From positions 310,001-374,000 of the forward strand of contig NZ_QRDW01000005.1 in NCBI RefSeq assembly GCF_003385955.1: a stretch of DNA of 64,000 nt, given 5' to 3'. Origin of the DNA: Aestuariispira insulae. GTDB lineage: Bacteria > Pseudomonadota > Alphaproteobacteria > UBA8366 > Aestuariispiraceae. Position 1 is the first letter of the stretch. Each line of letters opens with the position of its first letter. The position numbers and the translations under genes were made by a program. Positions 8,682 through 16,021 of this stretch are shown piece by piece. The notes below the pieces were generated by a model that had not been told where the DNA came from, searched no databases, and saw nothing but the letters and a program-made list of their open reading frames with translations.

Positions 8682-8720
8682 AAAAAAACACGCTCCGGGA
8701 ACAACTGGAGCGTGTTTTAG
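8682..8720. terminator. Bidirectional terminator between convergent genes
   Basis: A perfect 12-bp inverted repeat (AAAACACGCTCC, 8685-8696, with GGAGCGTGTTTT, 8707-8718) has a 10-base loop. It is flanked by an A-run on the left and T-run on the right, so it can end transcripts of both the glycosidase-like gene (+) and the ligase gene (-). The rest of the 8583-8778 gap shows nothing else. Confidence 0.85.
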
Positions 8721-8778
8721 ACTTTTGTGTAGATAATGGTCTGAAACGAGACCGCTCGACTCTAAAAAACCTTTAAAA

Positions 8779-10164
8779 TCAAACGGTCCGCATATACCAT
8801 TCGTAATCTAGCGGCTGGATGCGTTTGTTAAACTCCGCGCTTTCGAACCGGCGGATGCCTTCAAAGGCGTCGCTGAATTTCTCACCCAAATAGGGTTTCA
8901 GGATCTTGCCGTCGCGGAAGAAATTGATCGCCCTGTGCCAATGGACCGGCAGATCATTCTTGATCTGCTCATAGGCGTTGCCCTCGATCGGCTTGCCCGG
9001 GTCTATTTCATTTTCCAGGCCATGATGGATGCCGGCCAGCACCGCAGCCATCACCAGATAGGGATTGGCATCGGCCCCGGCGACCCGGTGTTCGACCCTG
9101 ACAGAGCGCTCATCACAATGGGGGATGCGCAGGGAAACCGTGCGGTTGTTTGATCCCCAGGCGGTGTTGATCGGCGCATAGGAACCGGCCTGCAAGCGGC
9201 GATAGCTGTTTGCGTTCGGGGCAAAGATCGCCATGCTTTCCGCCATGGCTTCCTGTAAGCCGCCAATAGCATGGCGCAGGGTTGCGGCCATGGGCACGCC
9301 CGTTTCCGGGTCGGTCGGGCCGGCAAAATAGTTGTTGCCATCCTCATCAACCAGGCTGACATGGATATGCAAGCCGCAGCCTGCGGTTTCGGCGAAGGGT
9401 TTGGCCATGAAACTGGCGACCATGCCGTGGTTTCGGGCCACCGCCTTGATCGCGCGTTTCAGCATCATCGCGTCATCACAGGCTTTCAGCGGATCGCCCA
9501 CATGATGCAGGTTGATCTCATACTGACCGGCGCCATATTCTTTCACCGCCGTGTCCGCCGGGATATTCTGGGACCGGCAGGTGCGTGCGATATCGGCGAT
9601 GAACCCTTCAAATTCATATAGCTCGTCCATGCCATAACATTGGGTCATGGTCTGACGTCGTGTGGTGATGCCGGATTGCGCCACCTGGGCGTAGCCATCA
9701 GGCGTCATCTCGGTGTCCAGCAGATAAAATTCCAGCTCTACCGCCACCACCGGGGTCAGGCCCATCTTGCTGAGCGGCTCAAGGGCTTTGCGCAGCACAT
9801 TGCGCGGGTCGCCAAAGAATGGGCGACCGTCATCCTCTTCCATGGTGCCGATGATCTGGGCAGTGTTCAAGGTTGCCCAGGGCACCTGGGAGATGGTACC
9901 GGAAACGCCGAAAACCGGCAGATCCGGATCGCCGTCATTGGTGCCATAAGGCAGGGTTTCGCAATTTTGCCCGGTCGTATCCAAAAAATAGGTGGAAAAG
10001 GGCATGCGCACCCCTTCGGTGACCAGCTTCATGGCACTTTCCACACCGATCCGCTTGCCGCGCATCACGCCGTTGGCGTCGGGGATCAGCATGTCAATTC
10101 CGGTAACATCCGGATTTTGATCCAGGAATTCTTGCATTTCAGCTGCATTAATACGATCGGCCAT
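8779..10164 (-). CDS. Glutamine synthetase family ligase, probable gamma-glutamylpolyamine synthetase (copy 1)
   Basis: A 461-residue type I glutamine-synthetase fold enzyme. Family landmarks include VELEFYLLD (metal Glu), KEYGAGQYEINLHH, GCGLHIHVSL (ammonia/substrate region), NSYRRLQAGSYAP and RVEHRVAGADANPYL. PuuA-type relatives join glutamate to putrescine or another amine with ATP. The gene is divergent from a second ligase of the same superfamily (10282 onward), with a palindromic operator between them. The two copies differ clearly, so they may prefer different amines. It is not a housekeeping GlnA: it lacks a typical adenylylation-loop region, and its context is polyamine genes. The exact substrate is inferred. 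Confidence 0.85.
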   Translation of the reverse strand: MADRINAAEMQEFLDQNPDVTGIDMLIPDANGVMRGKRIGVESAMKLVTEGVRMPFSTYFLDTTGQNCETLPYGTNDGDPDLPVFGVSGTISQVPWATLNTAQIIGTMEEDDGRPFFGDPRNVLRKALEPLSKMGLTPVVAVELEFYLLDTEMTPDGYAQVAQSGITTRRQTMTQCYGMDELYEFEGFIADIARTCRSQNIPADTAVKEYGAGQYEINLHHVGDPLKACDDAMMLKRAIKAVARNHGMVASFMAKPFAETAGCGLHIHVSLVDEDGNNYFAGPTDPETGVPMAATLRHAIGGLQEAMAESMAIFAPNANSYRRLQAGSYAPINTAWGSNNRTVSLRIPHCDERSVRVEHRVAGADANPYLVMAAVLAGIHHGLENEIDPGKPIEGNAYEQIKNDLPVHWHRAINFFRDGKILKPYLGEKFSDAFEGIRRFESAEFNKRIQPLDYEWYMRTV

Positions 10165-10243
10165 ATGGGGTCACCTGATTGTTTTTTGATGGGCCAGTGG
10201 GGAATTTACGCTTTGCCCCATTGCCCTTTCTCCATGTTCGTCT

Positions 10244-10260
10244 AAAATGTGATCACAATA
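10244..10260. promoter_or_regulatory. Palindromic operator, site A of the putative polyamine regulon
   Basis: The sequence AAAATGTGATCACAATA has the core palindrome TGTGATCACA at 10248-10257. It lies in the 117-base gap between the divergent ligase genes, 80 bases from one start and 25 from the other. The same core occurs at 12599 and 46380, with a near-match at 46272. The gap placement fits repression of both promoters. Confidence 0.6.
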
Positions 10261-10281
10261 GAAACAACCTTTCGAGGCTTC

Positions 10282-11625
10282 ATGTCAATACTCAGCGATT
10301 GGTTAGCAGAGCATAATTCCGAGGAAGTGGAATGCCTGGTACCCGATATCACCGGTATCGCGCGCGGCAAGATCGTGCCTTCCAAGAAATTCCTGTCAGG
10401 GATTGAGGAAAAGGGTCTGCGCCTGCCGGAAGTGGTCTTCATTCAGACGGTCACCGGTGATTTCGTCGATGTTTCCTCTACCGTGGAAGAAACCAACACC
10501 GACATTCTGATGGTGCCGGATGAAACCACCATGCGGGTGGTTCCCTGGTATGATTATCCGGCGGCGCAGGTTATTTGCGACGCGGAATATATGAATGGTG
10601 ATCCCGTTGATATCGCGCCCAGGAGCCTGTTGAAGAAAATCCTGGCCATGTATGACGAAAAAGGCTGGAAGCCTGTTGTCGCACCGGAGTTGGAGTTTTA
10701 TCTGATCGATAAAAATCTCAATCCCGATCATGCGCTGGAAGCCCCGTTTGGCGTCAATGGCCGCCGTGAATATGGTCGCCAGGCCTATGGCATCGATGCG
10801 GCCAATGAATTTGATCCGGTGGTCGAGGATATTTATGATTTTTGCGAGCGTGCGCATGTGGATATCGACACCATGATCCATGAGGCGGGCTCCGCCCAGA
10901 TGGAGTTCAACTTTAACCATGGTGATGCGCTGGAACTGGCCGATCAGGTCTTCCTGGTGAAGCGGATCGTGCGCCAGGCGGCTTTGAAAAACGGCATGTA
11001 TGCTACCTTCATGGCCAAACCCCATGCCGACGAGCCGGGCTCAGCCATGCATATCCATCAATCCATTGTGGACAAGCAAACGGGTGAGAATATCTTTGCG
11101 ACCAAGGCTGGCAGGCCCTCCAAATTCATGATGAATTATATCGGCGGATTGCAGCGCTATATTTCGCCTTGCATGCCGCTCTTTGGTGCCAATATCAACA
11201 GCTACCGCCGGATTTCGCCCTATACGGATGCGCCGATCAATACCCATTGGGGGTATGATAACCGCACCGTTGGCCTGCGGGTGCCGCGATCGGACGCCAA
11301 GGCTCTGAGGGTGGAAAACCGCGTGCCAGGGGTTGATTGCAATCCCTATCTGGCGATGGCAGGCACATTGGCCTGTGGTTATCTGGGGATGATGGAAAAG
11401 CGTAAACCGACCAAGCCGATTGACGGTGACGCCTATCGACTGGCCTTCAACCTGCCGCGCCATCAATCCGACGCGCTTTATAAGATGAACCATTGCAAAC
11501 CGTTGAAACAGATCCTGGGCGAACGGTTCTGCAAGAATCTCACCGATGTGAAGAATGAAGAGTTCGACCTCTTCCAGAAAGTGATCAGTTCCTGGGAGCG
11601 CCAGCATCTGTTGCTGAATGTCTGA
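10282..11625 (+). CDS. Glutamine synthetase family ligase, probable gamma-glutamylputrescine synthetase (copy 2)
   Basis: A 447-residue PuuA-like enzyme from the ATG at 10282 (GAGG site upstream; a GTG at 10249 lies inside the operator and is not used). Landmarks are PELEFYLIDKN, HEAGSAQMEFNFNH, GSAMHIHQSI, NINSYRRISPYTDAP and RVENRVPGVDCNPYL. The expected reaction is ATP-dependent gamma-glutamylation of putrescine, the first step of the Puu route. This feeds PuuB-like oxidases such as those at 46-49 kb. It is divergent from copy 1 and shares its operator. A strong terminator follows at 11657. Substrate is inferred from family and context. Confidence 0.87.
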   Translation: MSILSDWLAEHNSEEVECLVPDITGIARGKIVPSKKFLSGIEEKGLRLPEVVFIQTVTGDFVDVSSTVEETNTDILMVPDETTMRVVPWYDYPAAQVICDAEYMNGDPVDIAPRSLLKKILAMYDEKGWKPVVAPELEFYLIDKNLNPDHALEAPFGVNGRREYGRQAYGIDAANEFDPVVEDIYDFCERAHVDIDTMIHEAGSAQMEFNFNHGDALELADQVFLVKRIVRQAALKNGMYATFMAKPHADEPGSAMHIHQSIVDKQTGENIFATKAGRPSKFMMNYIGGLQRYISPCMPLFGANINSYRRISPYTDAPINTHWGYDNRTVGLRVPRSDAKALRVENRVPGVDCNPYLAMAGTLACGYLGMMEKRKPTKPIDGDAYRLAFNLPRHQSDALYKMNHCKPLKQILGERFCKNLTDVKNEEFDLFQKVISSWERQHLLLNV

Positions 11626-11656
11626 TGTGACAAATTGCGCCCTTGCGGGATTAAGG

Positions 11657-11687
11657 CGGCGACCGGTAACTGGTCGCCGTTTTTTTT
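11657..11687 (+). terminator. Intrinsic terminator after the copy 2 ligase
   Basis: A perfect 8-bp stem (CGGCGACC with GGTCGCCG), a 7-base loop, then eight T. It ends the ligase transcript 32 bases past the stop, so the next gene is a separate unit. Confidence 0.9.
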
Positions 11688-11723
11688 ACACCGTTTCAAC
11701 GGGGCTGGGGGTATCGTTTTGTC

Positions 11724-12515
11724 ATGTTGACGCAGCATTTTGAAGATTTGGGCTGGTGCCGTTTTCCCTTTGATTTCCGGTTGAAAGACTGGGTCGATGC
11801 GGCGTTGAAGCCGGCGCGTGCCACCGTGACCGATCCCGCCAATGAAGAATGGTTCCGCTATGGCCGGACCTGGTTTGTTGGCGTGCATGTCCTGCCCAAT
11901 GATCCGGCGGGCCGGGTTGAGGGCGGGCCGGAACTGGCGGGGGGCGCCATGGATTTTATCCGCACCCTGCCCGGCAATGAGGCCTTTTCCCTGGACCGGG
12001 CGCAGGTCTCGGTCTGTTATCCCGGTTACCCTCAACCCATGGCGGGCGAATCAGATGGGGTTTACCGCTTCCGGATGAACCGGGACGCGGCCCATCTGGA
12101 CGGGCTGCTTCATGTTGGGGCGGACCGGCGGCGCTATCTCAAACAGTTTCACCGTTTTGTGCTCGGCATTCCCCTAGTGGAAACCAGGGGCCGGGCTTCC
12201 CCATTTGTGATCTGGGAAGGCTCGCACAGGATTATCGGGGATGCCCTGAAAAAGGCATTCTCCGGCCTTTCCGAAAGCGAATGGGACCAGGTGGACCTGA
12301 CCGAGATTTATCAGGCGGCCAGGCGCGAAGTCTTTGAGACCTGCCGGCGGGTTGAACTGGCGGCGGCTCCGGGCGAGGCCTATCTGGCGCATCGCCATAG
12401 CATTCACGGCATGGCGCCTTGGGGGAAAGATGCACAGGCAGGGCCGGATGGCCGCATGATCGCCTATTTCCGCCCAGAAACGGAAGATCGCCAAACCTGG
12501 CTGGAGGCCCCATGA
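11724..12515 (+). CDS. Phytanoyl-CoA dioxygenase-like (2-oxoglutarate/Fe(II)) protein
   Basis: A 263-residue soluble protein. It carries an HxD pair (AAHLDG, H124 and D126) and a distal His cluster (LAHRHSIHGMAPW, H223/H225/H228) followed by Arg244 in GRMIAYFRP. This order (HxD, distal His, Arg for 2-oxoglutarate) fits the PhyH dioxygenase group. The likely activity is hydroxylation of a small molecule in the cytoplasm; the substrate is unknown. It sits between a PuuA-like ligase and the SpuC-like aminotransferase but is separated by a terminator and has no operator of its own. Its link to polyamines is therefore only positional. The ribosome site is weak. Confidence 0.65.
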   Translation: MLTQHFEDLGWCRFPFDFRLKDWVDAALKPARATVTDPANEEWFRYGRTWFVGVHVLPNDPAGRVEGGPELAGGAMDFIRTLPGNEAFSLDRAQVSVCYPGYPQPMAGESDGVYRFRMNRDAAHLDGLLHVGADRRRYLKQFHRFVLGIPLVETRGRASPFVIWEGSHRIIGDALKKAFSGLSESEWDQVDLTEIYQAARREVFETCRRVELAAAPGEAYLAHRHSIHGMAPWGKDAQAGPDGRMIAYFRPETEDRQTWLEAP

Positions 12516-12594
12516 GCTTATGCGGCAGTGGAGCATCATTCATTTCCGATCGAGTATCATCAAAAACCTTTTGATCTCACGGGCGGGCTCTTGT

Positions 12595-12612
12595 AAAATG
12601 TGATCACATTAT
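12595..12612. promoter_or_regulatory. Palindromic operator, site B of the putative polyamine regulon
   Basis: AAAATGTGATCACATTAT holds a perfect 14-base palindrome, AATGTGATCACATT, at 12597-12610. It is the best copy of the shared motif in the window. It sits in the 299-base gap before spuC, about 205 bases upstream of its start. The remainder of the gap shows no other gene or hairpin that I can support. Confidence 0.6.
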
Positions 12613-12814
12613 GGCTGTTCCAGATAATACAGCTGTTTTAAGATCAATCCGGGAGCAAGAACCGTTGCCTCATCGCCGATGTCATACAGGCAGGCCCCAA
12701 TGCCGCAGATCAGAATTGCTGATCACCTGCGCACGCATTGACTACAACCCCTGACGATCGGATTGCCCGCCGTTTTAAGCCCTTTTCCAGGCTAATTTCC
12801 TTTTGAGGATTCCT

Positions 12815-14197
12815 ATGACCAATATTTTGAAAAATTACGATAAAGCCGAATTGAAGCGGCTCGATAACGCCCATCACATGCACCCTTTCACCGATCATAA
12901 AGGCCTGGAAGGCGAGGGCGGCAGCCGCATGATCGTGCGCGCCGACGGCTGTTATCTCTATGATATTGACGGCGAGAAAATTTTGGACGGCATGTCCGGC
13001 CTGTGGTGCACCAATGTGGGTTATGGCCGCAAAGAGCTGACCGAGGTTGCGGCCGAGCAAATGAATGAGCTGCCCTATTACAATACCTTCTTCAAGACCT
13101 CGACCCCGGCGGCGGCATTGCTGGCGGCCAAGGTGGCAAGCCTTCTGCCGGATGACATGAACCATGTGTTCTTCTCCGGTTCCGGTTCGGAAGCCAATGA
13201 CACCAACCTGCGCATGGCCCGCCATTTCTGGCAGTTGGAAGGCAAGCCGAACAAGAAAATCATCATCTCCCGCAACAATGCCTATCATGGCTCGACCATC
13301 GCCGGTGCATCACTGGGCGGTATGTCCGCCATGCATAAGCAGGCGGGCCTGGAAATCTCCGGCATTGAACATGTGCAACAGCCTTACTGGTTCAAGGAAG
13401 GCGTTGGCATGGATGAGGATGAATTTGGTCTGGTGGCTGCCAAGGCGGTTGAGGATAAGATTTTGGAAGTGGGCGCGGATAATGTGGCCGCCTTCATCGG
13501 TGAGCCGGTCCAGGGGGCGGGTGGCGTAATCATCCCACCAAAAACCTATTGGGCCGAGATCAACCGGATCTGCGAGCAATATGACATTCTGCTGATCTGT
13601 GACGAAGTGATCTGCGGTTTCGGCCGCACCGGCAACTGGTTCGGCCATCAGACCCTGGGCATCAAACCGGATATCGTGACCATGGCCAAGGGCCTGTCTT
13701 CCGGCTATCTGCCAATCTCTGCTTCCGGTGTTGGCGATCGTGTTTACAACACGCTCTATAAAAAGGGCGGTGAATTCTACCACGGCTATACCTATTCCGG
13801 TCATCCGGTGGCGGCCGCGGTGGCGCTGCGCAATATCGAGATTATTGAGCGCGAAGGCCTGGTGGAAAAAGTCAGAAACGAGACCGGCCCCTATTTGGCG
13901 CAGCAGCTGGCAACACTCAATGACCACCCGATTGTCGGCCAGACCCGCACGCTTGGCCTGTTGGGCGCGATCGAGATCACCAATGACAAGGCGGCGCATA
14001 CCCGGTTCGAGCCCGAAGGCCGTGCCGGCACCATCTGCCGCGATAACTTCTTCGCGCGCAATGTGGTCATGCGCGCCTGCGGTGATGTGATGGTCTGCGC
14101 GCCGCCGCTGATCATTGACAAAGCCGAGATCGACCATCTGGTTGCGACCGCGCGCGAATGCCTGGATGCGACCGCCAAGGAACTGGGCGTGATGTAA
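12815..14197 (+). CDS. spuC: Putrescine (polyamine)-pyruvate aminotransferase, class III
   Basis: A 460-residue PLP enzyme that should move the amino group of putrescine or a related diamine to pyruvate, giving 4-aminobutanal and alanine. Features: the HHMHPFTDHKGLEGEG start and GLWCTNVGYGR typical of the SpuC/omega-transaminase group, SGSEAND phosphate cup, ICDEVICGFGRTG (Asp near 263 contacts the pyridine) and TMAKGLSSGYLP with the Schiff-base lysine near residue 292. The ATG at 12815 has a GAGGA site; a TTG at 12803 is unlikely. It is its own unit with operator B upstream and a terminator downstream. Other omega-amines, for example beta-alanine, cannot be excluded. Confidence 0.85.
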   Translation: MTNILKNYDKAELKRLDNAHHMHPFTDHKGLEGEGGSRMIVRADGCYLYDIDGEKILDGMSGLWCTNVGYGRKELTEVAAEQMNELPYYNTFFKTSTPAAALLAAKVASLLPDDMNHVFFSGSGSEANDTNLRMARHFWQLEGKPNKKIIISRNNAYHGSTIAGASLGGMSAMHKQAGLEISGIEHVQQPYWFKEGVGMDEDEFGLVAAKAVEDKILEVGADNVAAFIGEPVQGAGGVIIPPKTYWAEINRICEQYDILLICDEVICGFGRTGNWFGHQTLGIKPDIVTMAKGLSSGYLPISASGVGDRVYNTLYKKGGEFYHGYTYSGHPVAAAVALRNIEIIEREGLVEKVRNETGPYLAQQLATLNDHPIVGQTRTLGLLGAIEITNDKAAHTRFEPEGRAGTICRDNFFARNVVMRACGDVMVCAPPLIIDKAEIDHLVATARECLDATAKELGVM

Positions 14198-14219
14198 TCA
14201 CCCTCATCCCAATCGCGAG

Positions 14220-14250
14220 AAAGGCCTCGGAACCATCCGGGGCCTTTTTT
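14220..14250. terminator. Terminator between spuC and ridA-like gene
   Basis: A 12-bp stem (AAAGGCCTCGGA with TCCGGGGCCTTT, one G-T pair), a 4-base loop and T-run at 14245-14250. The A-run at the left end makes it usable from both sides for the two convergent genes. Confidence 0.88.
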
Positions 14251-14253
14251 GAT

Positions 14254-14643
14254 TTACACGGTTGTTTTTCTGGCAATCACCCGAATTTCGATGATGGCAC
14301 CGGGCACCGCCAGTTCCGAAACACCGATCGCGGTCCAGGCGGGGTAGGGTTCGGTGATGAATTCATCTTTCACCTGTTTGAAAGCCTCCAGATGGGATTG
14401 CAGGCCGACATGATAGCTTGTCATCTCGACAATGTCGGAAAATCCGGCGCTGGCGGCTTCCAGGGAGAGGGCGATTTTCGCAAAGGCCTGTCTGGTCTGG
14501 GCTTCGATCCCGTCATCAATCCCGCCGCCTGGCTTGCTGCCCGTGCAGCCGGACAGGAATAGAAAACCGTTGCTCTCCACGGCGGGAGAGAAATGCCAGT
14601 CGGTATAGTTGCTTTCCAGTCCTTTCGGAATGATTGGATTCAT
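14254..14643 (-). CDS. RidA/YjgF/Rid family protein
   Basis: A 129-residue protein starting MNPIIPKGLESNYTDWHFSP. It has the Rid fold pattern LFLSGCTG, RQAFAKIALSLEAA and a C-terminal PGAIIEIRVIA. Canonical RidA hydrolyses reactive enamine/imine intermediates made by PLP enzymes. The conserved Arg near the C-terminus (IRVIA) is present, though several RidA-specific residues differ, so another Rid subgroup is possible. The start at 14643 has an AAGGGG site. It is convergent with the PLP aminotransferase spuC, a context that fits enamine removal. Confidence 0.82.
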   Translation of the reverse strand: MNPIIPKGLESNYTDWHFSPAVESNGFLFLSGCTGSKPGGGIDDGIEAQTRQAFAKIALSLEAASAGFSDIVEMTSYHVGLQSHLEAFKQVKDEFITEPYPAWTAIGVSELAVPGAIIEIRVIARKTTV

Positions 14644-14757
14644 GACGGTTTGCCCCTTTGTGATTTTTATACTCAAATTGAGAATTAAAGCTTGTGCCCG
14701 GAAAAATGACAGTCTATGGTCAATATGTCAGCGGATCGCTGGCAATTGAACATAAAC

Positions 14758-14806
14758 AGGCACCATCTGGATAGACCAACCGGTGCCTTTGGCAAAGGAG
14801 CTTTGT
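14758..14806 (+). promoter_or_regulatory. Leader hairpins upstream of the nadM-like gene
   Basis: Two stem-loops lie directly before the start. The first is AGGCACC (14758-14764) pairing with GGTGCCT (14782-14788). The second is GCAAAG-gag-CTTTGT at 14792-14806, which contains the AAAGGAG ribosome site and ends one base before ATG. The same small hairpin recurs before nadV. Confidence 0.5.
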
Positions 14807-14807
14807 C

Positions 14808-15929
14808 ATGTCCCATCAAGGGCTGAATGCGAATCCAGCAAAGGATTCATCCACGAAACTCTCCCTTAAAGATCAAACTGTCGCGCGCAAGGCCTGGAAA
14901 TATGATTTCCTTGTCTTCATCGGGCGGTTCCAGCCGTTTCATAATGGCCATCTGGCCGTGGTTGAACGGGCGCTTGCCCTCTCACAGCGATTGATCATCT
15001 GTGTCGGGTCCAGTGATGCCGCCCGCTCCAGCCGGAACCCATTCACCGCGGAAGAACGGATTGCCAGCATCAGAGATTCGCTGGGCGCGGCCGAGCGGGA
15101 ACGGGTTGTTTTCATCCAGATCCAGGATCACACCTATAATGACACAGCCTGGATCGAGCAGATCCAGTCATCGGTCGCCAGTGTGGTGTGTGATTATGGA
15201 TTCGGGGACAGCCGGGTCGGTTTGATCGGCTATTCCAAAGATGAGAGCAGCTATTATCTCAATCTCTTCCCGCAATGGGCTTCCGAGAATGTGCGGCAGG
15301 ATGTGATCTATAACTCCACTGACATCCGGCGTGACTATTTCCGGTCCAACCCGATCATTTCGGATCATGTCATGCCCGAAGCGGTTGTGGACTTTCTTAA
15401 GGATTTCCTGCGTGACGAATCCTATCGTGCCCTGGTGGCGGAAAGTGAGTTTATACGCAAGTTCAGGAAACAGTTCGAACAGCTTCCCTATCCGCCGACC
15501 TTCAACACGGTCGATGCTGTGGTGATCCAGTCCGGGCATATCCTTATGGTGCGCCGGGGGGCGATGCCGGGAAAAGGCCTGTGGGCGCTGCCCGGTGGCT
15601 ATCTCAATGTGGATGAAACGCTGATCGAGAGCATGCTCCGGGAATTGCGGGAGGAAACCCGCCTCAAAGTGCCGGCACCGGTGCTCAAGGGCAATATTCA
15701 GGCAGTGCAAACTTTCGACGACCCGCACCGCTCAGCCCGCGGGCGCATTCTCACCCAGGCCTATCTGATCAAACTGCCAGACGGACCGCTGCCCAAGGTT
15801 AAGGGGGGCGATGATGCGGCCCATGCGGCGTGGCTGCCGCTGGGTAGCTTGAAGCCGCGTGAGATTTTTGAGGATCATTATCACATCATCCAGGTGATGA
15901 AATCCCGGTTGAAGGAAGACCGGATCTGA
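14808..15929 (+). CDS. nadM: Bifunctional NMN adenylyltransferase / Nudix hydrolase
   Basis: A 373-residue cytoplasmic fusion. The N-terminal domain (about 30-190) is a nucleotidyltransferase with [10 protein letters not shown] (the HxGH signature) and [10 protein letters not shown], expected to adenylate NMN to NAD. The C-terminal domain (about 225-373) is a Nudix hydrolase with [20 protein letters not shown] followed by ET, close to GX5EX7REUXEEXGU, usually an ADP-ribose pyrophosphatase in such fusions. The next gene makes NMN, so the pair forms a non-deamidating NAD salvage route. The ATG follows AAAGGAG within a small hairpin. The overall layout matches the Synechocystis slr0787-type enzyme. 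Confidence 0.9.
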   Translation: MSHQGLNANPAKDSSTKLSLKDQTVARKAWKYDFLVFIGRFQPFHNGHLAVVERALALSQRLIICVGSSDAARSSRNPFTAEERIASIRDSLGAAERERVVFIQIQDHTYNDTAWIEQIQSSVASVVCDYGFGDSRVGLIGYSKDESSYYLNLFPQWASENVRQDVIYNSTDIRRDYFRSNPIISDHVMPEAVVDFLKDFLRDESYRALVAESEFIRKFRKQFEQLPYPPTFNTVDAVVIQSGHILMVRRGAMPGKGLWALPGGYLNVDETLIESMLRELREETRLKVPAPVLKGNIQAVQTFDDPHRSARGRILTQAYLIKLPDGPLPKVKGGDDAAHAAWLPLGSLKPREIFEDHYHIIQVMKSRLKEDRI

Positions 15930-16005
15930 TGAATGCCAAGGCCGGGGAACCCGGCCGCGGCACCAACCGGGAGGGACCGGGACAGACCTAACCTCTCCCT
16001 TGATT

Positions 16006-16021
16006 GCAAAGGAGCTTTGCG
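16006..16021 (+). promoter_or_regulatory. Ribosome-site hairpin before nadV
   Basis: GCAAAG-gag-CTTTGC is a perfect 6-bp stem with a 3-base loop. It encloses the ribosome binding site and ends one base before the ATG at 16022. Only one base differs from the copy before nadM. Confidence 0.5.

Noticed and set aside
10244-10260. CRP-type binding site reading of TGTGATCACA
   Set aside because: CRP sites need TGTGA and TCACA separated by six bases. Here the two halves are directly joined, so the motif is a different palindrome.
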